From: Vulcanimicrobiota bacterium
Lineage (GTDB): Bacteria > Eremiobacterota > Eremiobacteria > Baltobacterales > Baltobacteraceae
Direction of reading: 5' to 3'
Length of the DNA: 6,601 nucleotides
NCBI GenBank assembly: GCA_028287545.1
Contig: JAQBPL010000253.1
Coordinates: 1 to 6,601, forward strand
The notes below the pieces were generated by a model. The model had not been told where the DNA came from, did no database searches, and saw nothing but the letters and a program-made list of their open reading frames with translations. The translations under genes were made by a program, and so were the position numbers. This document shows positions 1-3,960 of the stretch, in pieces; positions within the stretch are counted from its first letter, which is position 1, and the number at the start of each line of letters is the position of its first letter.

Positions 1-274
1 TCATCGCCTCGGCGACGGCGACTTCGAGTCCGTGCTGCTGCGACTGCGACGCGGCGGCATAGACGCCGGAGAAGCCGTCGATGTGGCCGATCTTGATCGT
101 CGCGCCGCCGCCGGCCGCGATCACGTCACGCGGGGGGAGCAGGACCGCCGCGCCGGCGGCGCGTGCTTCGAGCAGGGGGAAGCCGAGAGCCGCCGCGCCG
201 GCGATGCCGAGCGCGCCGGACCGGCGAAGAAACTCTTTGCGATCGACGGGGTTCGCCGCGCGTTGGTCGTCCAT
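1..274 (-). CDS. LivK-like substrate-binding protein of a branched-chain amino acid type ABC importer, N-terminal part
   Basis: This gene reads leftwards and runs off the window; 91 codons are visible. The start at 274 follows AAGGAG four bases upstream (284-279), a good ribosome binding site. Residues 12-36 form an export signal: a DRKEFLRR segment resembling the twin-arginine motif (RK in place of RR), then a hydrophobic GALGIAGAAALG stretch and an Ala-rich cleavage zone. There is no lipobox cysteine, so the product should be a soluble periplasmic protein rather than a lipoprotein. After about residue 55 comes IKIGHIDGFSGVYAAAS, matching the first strand and ligand-loop region of type I periplasmic binding proteins (Leu/Ile/Val, amide and urea binders). 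The ligand cannot be told from this fragment. It is on the same strand as livHMGF but far downstream of it, and is divergent from the WYL regulator gene. Family assignment is firm; partnership with the LivHMGF in this window is inference. Confidence 0.85.
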   Translation of the reverse strand, partial: MDDQRAANPVDRKEFLRRSGALGIAGAAALGFPLLEARAAGAAVLLPPRDVIAAGGGATIKIGHIDGFSGVYAAASQSQQHGLEVAVAEAM

Positions 275-293
275 GGTGCTCCTTACCAGTGTG

Positions 294-322
294 AAGCTAT
301 TTGACAGGAGGATTCTTCGCAA
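294..322 (-). promoter_or_regulatory. Weak candidate promoter for the livK-like gene
   Basis: On the minus strand TTGCGA (322-317) lies 17 bp from TAGCTT (299-294), about 20 bp before the start codon. Both boxes are poor matches to the sigma-70 consensus, so this is tentative. The -35-like box falls inside the dyad at 308-327, which would let a bound regulator block it. On the plus strand a perfect TTGACA (301-306) also occurs, but no good -10 box follows it. Confidence 0.25.
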
Positions 323-327
323 TCCTC
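308..327. promoter_or_regulatory. Inverted repeat, candidate operator between the livK-like and WYL regulator genes
   Basis: A perfect 7-bp inverted repeat, GAGGATT and AATCCTC, separated by six bases (CTTCGC), is centred in the 90-bp region between two divergent genes. A 20-bp dyad in this position is typical of an operator used by the adjacent regulator to control itself and its neighbour. It could instead be a hairpin in the 5' leader of the regulator mRNA. Only one copy is seen, so its role is inferred from position. Confidence 0.35.
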
Positions 328-364
328 GGTCGCCCTACGCGAAAGGCACGGACACCGCACAGAA

Positions 365-1360
365 ATGGCGAAGGCGGTTACGGTGGCGGATGAACGGGCC
401 GAGCCCAAGGTCGTGCTCCTGGTGCGTCTGCTCAGCGCGATCGACGAGGGGCGCTTCACCTTCGAGGAGCTGAAGGACCAGATCGGCGAGGAGAAACCGC
501 CCAGCACGCGGACGCTGCGGCGCTACCTCAGCGTCCTCTCCGACGCCGGCTTCCCTTGGTTTTTCGACCGGGGAACCGGGACGTATCGCTTTGCCGAGGG
601 CTACAGCCTGCGCCGGCTCAACCTCTCCCACCGCGAATTGCTCGGCCTCGTTACCCTCAAGCGGCTGGGGTCCTCACTCGGCGGCACCTTCGCCACGGCG
701 ATCGAGGAGACGACGCAGAAGCTCCTGCGCTCGAGCGACCGCCGCACCGAAGTCTCGGTCGAATACACGTCGCTGGCGATCCGGTTCGGCGAGATCGCGA
801 TGGACGCCGAGGTCGAGCGGGTGTTCGAGCAGCTGCAGGCGGCCGAGCGCGAGCGCCGTCGCGTGCAGTTCGGCTACACCGACAAGAACGCGGCGCGTAC
901 CCAGCGGCGCGTCGATCCGTACGGTTTTATCGTGTCGTCCGGCCGCGTGTACCTGGTGGGGTTCGATCACGCGCGCACCGACATGCGGGTGTTCGCCGTC
1001 GACAACGTCTCGGATGTCGTCGTGACGCCGCAGACCTTCGAACGCCCGGCAGATTTCAACCTCGAGGCCTACGGTGCCAACTCGGTCAGCGGCGTGCGCC
1101 ACTCGGGCACGGTCGCAGAGGTGACCGTGCGCTTCTCGCCCGTCGTCGCGAAGGCCGCGGCGGCCCGGACGATCGCGCGCGATCAGCGCGTCGTTCGACG
1201 GCCGGACGGCGGCGTGGAGATCACCTATCGCGTCGTCGACCCGCTCGAGATCGTGCGCTTCTCGCTCGGCTGGGGCGCGGAGGCGGAAGTGATCGCACCC
1301 GACGACGTGCGGGCCACGGCGGCCGACGTCGCCCGCGCCGTCGCCGCCCGGTACGGCTAG
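365..1360 (+). CDS. WYL-domain transcriptional regulator with N-terminal winged helix-turn-helix
   Basis: This 331-residue protein has the usual length and order of WYL regulators. Residues ~15-80 form a winged helix-turn-helix with a recognition helix near STRTLRRYLSVLSDAG (47-62). Residues ~165-225 are the WYL domain (VDPYGFIVSSGRVYLVGFD, then MRVFAVDNV), and ~245-330 the C-terminal WCX-type extension. WYL domains are thought to bind a small ligand or nucleic acid. The name-giving Trp is Val195 here (VYL), and the usual Arg after Asp213 is Asn214, so ligand sensing may differ from the norm; Arg208 of the RxF motif is kept. The ATG at 365 has no clear ribosome binding site (GAAAGG is 18 bases off). 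GTG 383 is an in-frame alternative, and leaderless initiation is possible. The gene is divergent from the livK-like gene with a dyad between them, suggesting local control of uptake. Confidence 0.88.
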   Translation: MAKAVTVADERAEPKVVLLVRLLSAIDEGRFTFEELKDQIGEEKPPSTRTLRRYLSVLSDAGFPWFFDRGTGTYRFAEGYSLRRLNLSHRELLGLVTLKRLGSSLGGTFATAIEETTQKLLRSSDRRTEVSVEYTSLAIRFGEIAMDAEVERVFEQLQAAERERRRVQFGYTDKNAARTQRRVDPYGFIVSSGRVYLVGFDHARTDMRVFAVDNVSDVVVTPQTFERPADFNLEAYGANSVSGVRHSGTVAEVTVRFSPVVAKAAAARTIARDQRVVRRPDGGVEITYRVVDPLEIVRFSLGWGAEAEVIAPDDVRATAADVARAVAARYG

Positions 1361-1433
1361 CGGAGCACGGCCGGTACTGTGCGGCGAACGCACGAGAGGC
1401 CCCACCGCAGGGTGAGCCGGAACGACAAGCCCT

Positions 1434-1455
1434 TCGCCTCCGTTCGAGGAGGCGA
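1434..1455 (+). promoter_or_regulatory. Hairpin covering a strong Shine-Dalgarno sequence upstream of the exported protein gene
   Basis: TCGCCTCC (1434-1441) and GGAGGCGA (1448-1455) pair perfectly over 8 bp around the loop GTTCGA. The right arm overlaps the purine run GAGGAGG (1446-1452), the best ribosome binding sequence in the 1361-1474 gap. That run is 8 bases before ATG 1461, which opens an 8-codon reading frame ending at 1487 and overlapping the start of the main gene at 1475. The arrangement could couple translation or gate access to ribosomes. It could also be a terminator stem for the upstream gene, but no T-run follows. Confidence 0.4.
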
Positions 1456-1474
1456 GCGTCATGATGCGAGGTTT

Positions 1475-1990
1475 ATGCGACTTCTAGGAGCCCTCTTGAT
1501 CGCCGCCGCGACGTTCGTCGCGGCATCGAACGGCGGTGCCGCCCGCGCTGCCGTGCCGAGCGGCGCACCGATCGACGGCATCCGGTGCGACGCGATGGAA
1601 GGATCGGTGCTGCACATCCATCAGCACGTCGCGATCCTCGATCACGGTAAGGCCGTCCCGATTCCGTCCGACGTCGGCCGTCCGCTGGTCGCCGCGTGCC
1701 TGTACTGGATCCACACCCACACGCCCGATGGCATCATTCACATCGAATCGCCGACCTTCAAATCGTTCACGCTCGGCGAACTGTTCGACGTCTGGGGTGA
1801 GCCGCTGACGCGCGCCGACGTCGCCGGCGCGAAGCCGAAGAAGGGCGAGCGCATCGCCGTCTGGGTCGACGGCCGCCCGTACCCCGGCGATCCGCGCAAG
1901 ATCGATCTCACCAACCACCTCGACGTGACGATCGAAGTCGGTCGACCGTACGCAAAGCCTGCGCCCTTCACAGCCTGGAACGGAAACTAA
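1475..1990 (+). CDS. Small exported histidine-rich protein, function unknown
   Basis: I do not recognise a characterised family. The 171-residue product begins with a clear Sec-type signal peptide (Met-Arg, hydrophobic LLGALLIAAATFVAA, likely cleaved after the AARA near residue 25). The mature domain has two cysteines (38 and 75) and clustered histidines: HIHQH at 47-51, HTH at 80-82, and His89 in GIIHIESP. This suggests a periplasmic metal-binding or disulfide-stabilised fold. A later segment (FTLGELFDVWGEPL, then VWVDGRPYPGDPRKI) is well organised, as in a conserved family. As I recall, similar CLYWxHTH...GIIHIESP proteins occur in other high-GC bacteria as hypothetical proteins; this is memory, not a search. 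Start choice: ATG 1475 gives a standard signal peptide; GTG 1412 and GTG 1379 are in-frame upstream alternatives that would add a polar, Arg-rich leader. GAGG at 1468-1471 is only 3 bases from the ATG. A run of A follows the stop codon. Confidence 0.75.
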   Translation: MRLLGALLIAAATFVAASNGGAARAAVPSGAPIDGIRCDAMEGSVLHIHQHVAILDHGKAVPIPSDVGRPLVAACLYWIHTHTPDGIIHIESPTFKSFTLGELFDVWGEPLTRADVAGAKPKKGERIAVWVDGRPYPGDPRKIDLTNHLDVTIEVGRPYAKPAPFTAWNGN

Positions 1991-2026
1991 AAAAAGAATC
2001 ACGCGCTGAGTCTTGGTTGCGTGGCG

Positions 2027-2181
2027 GCTGCTCTCGGCGACACGGCATGCCTGTGCGCGGGGCACGCTCCCGGCGCGCATCCATGCGCTCTGGTCGCTAC
2101 GTGCTCGCTCGCTCTCGCCATCCTGGCTCCGCTCCCTCGCAAGTACCCCGCGCACAGGCATGCCGCGTCGCCGAGAGCAGC
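2027..2181 (-). repeat. Foldback element, copy 1 (core in minus orientation)
   Basis: The arms 2027-2062 and 2146-2181 are 36-nt inverted repeats with a single mismatch (A2042 against C2166, which becomes U-G on the minus strand). They enclose an 83-nt core (2063-2145). Read on the minus strand, this core aligns along its length with the core of copy 2, being nearly identical in the half ending ...GCGCGCCGGGAGCGT. It contains two small hairpins exposing GGA: GCCA-GGA-TGGC and GCGCA-TGGA-TGCGC. The arms share only the core-proximal GCGGGG with copy 2; the rest is unrelated in sequence yet pairs within the copy. No transposase and no conserved terminal repeats are seen. Confidence 0.8.
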
Positions 2182-2257
2182 GGCGCGATAGTCTCGGATC
2201 GCGCGTGGGGTGGGGGCGATGCATGATTGTGGCGGCCGCGAGCGTGCGGGGATGCGA

Positions 2258-2289
2258 CGAAGCCGCTCGGCGCGGGCCGGGCGGCTTCG
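2258..2289 (-). terminator. Terminator-like hairpin of RNA A
   Basis: A perfect 9-bp stem, CGAAGCCGC with GCGGCTTCG, and a 14-nt loop. Downstream on the minus strand comes TCGCATCCCC, with no T-run, so intrinsic termination would be weak. Confidence 0.4.
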
Positions 2290-2450
2290 GTCTGCACGAG
2301 AACTCGATCTGCGCGCGCTCTCGCCGTGAAGCCAGGGCGGCGTCGAACTTCGTGTCGGCGGTGTCAGATCCGTTGGGCTTGCGCCTTCCGTAATCCGCGT
2401 CCGCCGGCGAGCTTCTCGCTGCTCGCCCGTCGCTGATGAATCGTTGACGT
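2258..2450 (-). ncRNA. Predicted small structured RNA A (tandem family of four)
   Basis: Predicted from homology to copies B-D, not from a known family. A start near 2450 follows the promoter-like pair at 2457-2485. In transcript order: hairpin 2427-2406 (GGCGAGC/GCTCGCC), a variable stretch, a shortened form of the second hairpin (2332-2323, 3 bp, no GNRA loop), a helix with CGAGA/TCTCG arms around the conserved GCGCAGATCGA, and a terminal hairpin 2289-2258 (CGAAGCCGC/GCGGCTTCG). Length is ~193 nt. This copy has the weakest second hairpin and so may be the most decayed. A peptide is unlikely because start codons and frames are not shared between copies. Confidence 0.45.
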
Positions 2451-2456
2451 GCACGT

Positions 2457-2485
2457 AGCGTAACCGCTGCGCTTTCTCGCGGCAA
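2457..2485 (-). promoter_or_regulatory. Promoter-like pair for RNA A
   Basis: TTGCCG (2485-2480), 17 bp, then TACGCT (2462-2457). Individually poor, but it sits at the position where the other three modules have better boxes. Confidence 0.4.
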
Positions 2486-2499
2486 TACCCCGCGCCGCC

Positions 2500-2557
2500 T
2501 TCTCCACAAGAAACTTGCGTTGTCCACGGCGTTCCGCAGCATTGCACGCAATCCACA
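2500..2557. promoter_or_regulatory. DnaA-box-like triplet upstream of RNA A
   Basis: Three 9-mers in the same orientation: TTCTCCACA (2500-2508), TTGTCCACG (2520-2528) and CAATCCACA (2549-2557). Each is one or two mismatches from the DnaA box TTRTCCACA. Start-to-start spacings are 20 and 29 bp. The nearest box begins 15 bp from the -35-like element. Confidence 0.5.
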
Positions 2558-2569
2558 ACGGTGGCCCGC

Positions 2570-2610
2570 GAAAAAGCGAAGAAGCCGGGTGCGTTTCGGC
2601 ACCCGGCTTC
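2570..2610 (-). terminator. Intrinsic terminator of RNA B
   Basis: On the minus strand a perfect 12-bp stem (GAAGCCGGGTGC with GCACCCGGCTTC, 2610-2599 and 2592-2581) with a 6-nt loop is followed by TTCGC and then TTTTT (2575-2571). This is the most convincing terminator in the region. Confidence 0.6.
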
Positions 2611-2779
2611 GATCGGCGAGAATCATTTCGCGAACGCCCTCGCCGGCTTGCGCCGGCCATGACGCCGTCGTCGTTGTTCGGCGTCTTGCACGACGCCGCC
2701 CGGCCTGTTCGCCGCGCGACCTCGGCTCCTCGCCTGCGAGCTTCTCGCCGCTCGCGCGCCCCCGCATCACCGTTGACGT
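2570..2779 (-). ncRNA. Predicted small structured RNA B (tandem family of four)
   Basis: The start near 2779 is inferred from the promoter-like pair at 2786-2814. Elements in transcript order: hairpin 2755-2736 (6 bp), a variable stretch, hairpin 2657-2642 with a perfect 6-bp stem GCCGGC/GCCGGC and GCAA tetraloop, a GGCGAG/CTCGCC helix, then the best terminal hairpin of the four (2610-2581) followed by TTTTT at 2575-2571. The GCAA stem differs from that of RNA D at two base pairs with both sides changed, which supports selection on structure. Sequence in the variable stretch is the most diverged of the four, while element order and spacing are kept. Confidence 0.5.
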
Positions 2780-2785
2780 GGAAGC

Positions 2786-2814
2786 ATCGTAACGACGCGC
2801 TAGCAAAGACGCAA
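2786..2814 (-). promoter_or_regulatory. Promoter-like pair for RNA B
   Basis: TTGCGT (2814-2809), 17 bp, then TACGAT (2791-2786), a 4/6 match to the -10 consensus including the key TA and final T. Confidence 0.5.
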
Positions 2815-2828
2815 GACGCGCACGCAGC

Positions 2829-2886
2829 CTCTCCACAAGAAACTTGCGTTGTCCACGGCGTTCCGCAGCAAATCCCGCAATCCACA
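2829..2886. promoter_or_regulatory. DnaA-box-like triplet upstream of RNA B
   Basis: CTCTCCACA (2829-2837), TTGTCCACG (2849-2857) and CAATCCACA (2878-2886), with the same 20 and 29 bp spacings as at RNA A and the same 15 bp to the -35-like box. The intervening sequence is also nearly identical to that of copy A. Confidence 0.5.
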
Positions 2887-2903
2887 ACCGGACGATCGTG
2901 GTG

Positions 2904-2930
2904 CACCCTTCGACAAGCTCAGGGTGACAG
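2904..2930. repeat. Short palindromic intergenic repeat, copy 1
   Basis: Imperfect palindrome with ACCCT and AGGGT arms around TCGACAAGCTC, followed by GACAG. Such CTTCGACAAGCTCAGG-type repeats are common in intergenic DNA of many bacterial phyla. Here it is joined to the DnaA-box-like module by ACGATCGTGG, as is copy 2. Confidence 0.8.
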
Positions 2931-2982
2931 GAGTCCCGCGCACGGTGCCGGTGACGCGCTGCGCAGCAGCCGCGGAACGCGA

Positions 2983-3014
2983 CGAAGCCGCTCCGGTTGC
3001 CCGGCGCGGCTTCG
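2983..3014 (-). terminator. Terminator-like hairpin of RNA C
   Basis: Same 9-bp stem as RNA A (CGAAGCCGC/GCGGCTTCG) with a different loop. The minus strand continues TCGCGTTCCG, with no real T-run. Confidence 0.4.
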
Positions 3015-3184
3015 ATCAGCGCGAGAGTTTGATCTGCGCTCGGACTCGCCGACTTTCATCAGCCAAACCGGCGTCGAACTTCATTTCGGTGTCGTCCTGA
3101 GTTCGCTCGGCTTTCACCGCTCGTCTCTCGTCCGACTCCGGCGAGCATCTCGCCGCTCGCCCGTCGCCGTGTTACCGTCAACGT
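2983..3184 (-). ncRNA. Predicted small structured RNA C (tandem family of four)
   Basis: The start near 3184 follows TATGAT at 3196-3191. Elements: hairpin 3161-3140 (GGCGAGC/GCTCGCC, 7 bp), a variable stretch, hairpin 3063-3048 (GCTGAT-GAAA-GTCGGC), a GCGAG/CTCGC helix around GCGCAGATCAA, and terminal hairpin 3014-2983. In the GAAA hairpin two pairs are U-G on the minus strand and would be A-C mismatches on the plus strand, so the minus strand is the likely functional RNA. A 22-codon frame starting MKFDAGLADESRR lies inside, but its start is absent from the other copies, so I do not call a peptide. Confidence 0.5.
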
Positions 3185-3190
3185 GTCCGC

Positions 3191-3220
3191 ATCATACAAG
3201 CGACGCGCAGAACAACGCAA
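3191..3220 (-). promoter_or_regulatory. Promoter-like pair for RNA C
   Basis: TTGCGT (3220-3215), 18 bp, then TATGAT (3196-3191), a 5/6 match to the -10 consensus with TTG immediately before it. Confidence 0.55.
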
Positions 3221-3244
3221 GATCATTCTGCCGCAAAACTGCCC

Positions 3245-3302
3245 CTATCCACAAGAAACTCGCGTTCTCCACGACGTTCCCCAGCAATTCACGCAATCCA
3301 CA
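3245..3302. promoter_or_regulatory. DnaA-box-like triplet upstream of RNA C
   Basis: CTATCCACA (3245-3253, 8/9 to TTATCCACA), TTCTCCACG (3265-3273) and CAATCCACA (3294-3302), again 20 and 29 bp apart. The first box begins 25 bp from the -35-like element, one helical turn more than at RNAs A and B. Confidence 0.5.
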
Positions 3303-3319
3303 ACCGCACGATCGTGGCT

Positions 3320-3346
3320 CACCCTTCGACAAGCTCAGGGTGACAG
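3320..3346. repeat. Short palindromic intergenic repeat, copy 2
   Basis: Identical over its length to copy 1, and preceded by the same linker type (CACGATCGTGG). The homology between modules B and C therefore runs through this repeat, so it was either duplicated with the module or inserted before the duplication. Confidence 0.8.
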
Positions 3347-3352
3347 CGAGGG

Positions 3353-3377
3353 CCCTTCGACAAGCTCAGGGTGACAG
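3353..3377. repeat. Short palindromic intergenic repeat, copy 3
   Basis: Same palindrome in direct orientation, starting 6 bp after copy 2 ends, without the flanking linker. This suggests local duplication or a separate insertion. A 6-bp hairpin, GTGGTA/TACCAC (3377-3395), begins at its last base. Confidence 0.8.
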
Positions 3378-3455
3378 TGGTATGCCGACTACCACGAAGT
3401 GTTGATCGTCGCACCGCCCCAAACCGTGCCAAGTCGCCACGCCACGATCGTGCCT

Positions 3456-3603
3456 GGGTGTGCGGCGGGCGATCGTGCTGCGGCGGGGCGTTGCGGAGTC
3501 GCGGAGCGCAGGATGCGCGAGAGCGACGGAGCACCGAGCGACCAGAGCGCAGGATGCGCGCCGGGAGCGTCCCCGTCGCAGCGCGATCGCCCGCCGCACA
3601 CCC
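3456..3603 (+). repeat. Foldback element, copy 2 (core in plus orientation)
   Basis: Arms 3456-3488 and 3571-3603 pair over 33 positions with two non-Watson-Crick pairs (T3476-G3583 and G3483-T3576), both G-U wobbles in a plus-strand RNA. The 82-nt core (3489-3570) contains two copies of a GCGCA-GGA-TGCGC mini-hairpin. Relative to copy 1, the first mini-hairpin has one extra G on its left arm and one extra C on its right arm, which is one inserted base pair. Core sequence is conserved between copies; outer arm sequence is not, although pairing is. This is the reverse of a MITE, whose ends are conserved. Confidence 0.8.
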
Positions 3604-3634
3604 CGCCACAAACACAAAAACCGAGCTGACGCGA

Positions 3635-3666
3635 CAAAGCCGCCCAAGTTTCCCTGTGCGGCTTTG
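3635..3666 (-). terminator. Terminator-like hairpin of RNA D
   Basis: 9-bp stem with a compensatory change relative to RNAs A and C (CAAAGCCGC/GCGGCTTTG). The minus strand continues TCGCGTCAGC, with no T-run after the stem. Confidence 0.4.
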
Positions 3667-3835
3667 GTCAGCACGAGAATCGATCTGCGCGCGTCCTCGC
3701 TGACTTGCGTCAGCCATTACGGCGTCGGACTTCGTTTGGTGCTTTCACTCTGCGTCGTACGACTTGCGCCGTTCGTCGTTCGTTCAGTACCGCCGAGCTT
3801 CTCGTTGCTCGCCGTCGTCGTATTACCGTCGACGT
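3635..3835 (-). ncRNA. Predicted small structured RNA D (tandem family of four)
   Basis: The start near 3835 follows TATGAT at 3847-3842. Elements: a 5-bp hairpin (3811-3794), a variable stretch, hairpin 3714-3699 (GCTGAC-GCAA-GTCAGC, perfect 6 bp with a GNRA loop), a GCGAG/CTCGT helix around GCGCAGATCGA, and terminal hairpin 3666-3635 (CAAAGCCGC/GCGGCTTTG). The terminal stem has an A-T pair where copies A and C have G-C, both sides changed. It is the copy closest to livF and has the best promoter-like boxes together with the only exact TTGTCCACA site. Confidence 0.5.
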
Positions 3836-3841
3836 GTTCTT

Positions 3842-3870
3842 ATCATAGTGCGACCAATGTCGTCGCGCAA
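3842..3870 (-). promoter_or_regulatory. Promoter-like pair for RNA D
   Basis: TTGCGC (3870-3865), 17 bp, then TATGAT (3847-3842). Confidence 0.55.
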
Positions 3871-3894
3871 GTCCCTTGCAGATCGCTCGGTCGC

Positions 3895-3923
3895 TTGTCC
3901 ACAAGAACTTTTCGTTATCCACC
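3895..3923. promoter_or_regulatory. DnaA-box-like pair upstream of RNA D
   Basis: TTGTCCACA (3895-3903) equals the DnaA box consensus described for Streptomyces-type actinobacteria; TTATCCACC (3915-3923) is 8/9 to the E. coli box. They are 20 bp apart as in the other modules, and the first begins 25 bp from the -35-like element as at RNA C. The third box is missing or degraded, where the module approaches the livF stop codon. Confidence 0.55.
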
Positions 3924-3960
3924 GCGATTCGCCGGTATCCTCCGCTTTCGCGAGCGGTTC

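Larger units (their letters stand above)
1991..3960. repeat. Repeat-rich non-coding region between the exported protein gene and livF
   Basis: These ~2 kb contain no convincing protein gene on either strand; open frames here are Arg/Ala/Ser-rich and follow the high GC content. The region holds four diverged direct copies of a ~310-330 nt module (about 2251-2562, 2575-2890, 2980-3307, 3630-3960), two inverted copies of a foldback element (2027-2181, 3456-3603), three copies of a short palindromic repeat (2904-2930, 3320-3346, 3353-3377), and a CACGATCGTG palindrome at 3307-3316 and 3443-3452. Base composition is a little more AT-rich in the promoter-like and DnaA-box-like parts. Each component has its own entry. 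Confidence 0.85.

Noticed and set aside
1484..2887. A 467-codon open frame on the minus strand
   Set aside because: It runs antisense through the exported protein gene and then through the repeat modules; composition is Arg/Ala/Ser-rich with no recognisable domain.
2983..3100. Small peptide (MKFDAGLADESRR...) encoded within RNA C
   Set aside because: Related residues appear in other modules but the start codon is not conserved and the frame is broken or differs, while the RNA stems are retained.
2515..3405. A 296-codon open frame on the plus strand across the repeats
   Set aside because: It translates the repeat modules and the palindromic repeats (giving the familiar spurious FDKLRVT and LRQAQGD peptides), and codes opposite to the predicted RNAs.
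2027..3603. Foldback copies as MITEs or a composite transposon
   Set aside because: The two copies do not share terminal sequences, no target duplication is evident, and no transposase is seen; the conserved part is the centre.
2500..3923. Chromosomal replication origin
   Set aside because: The DnaA-like boxes are grouped in four modules 330-650 bp apart behind promoter-like elements, with no AT-rich unwinding region and no dnaA, dnaN or similar gene nearby.
2258..3960. CRISPR array
   Set aside because: Repeat modules are hundreds of bases long and diverged, with no short identical repeats and regular spacers, and no cas genes are present.
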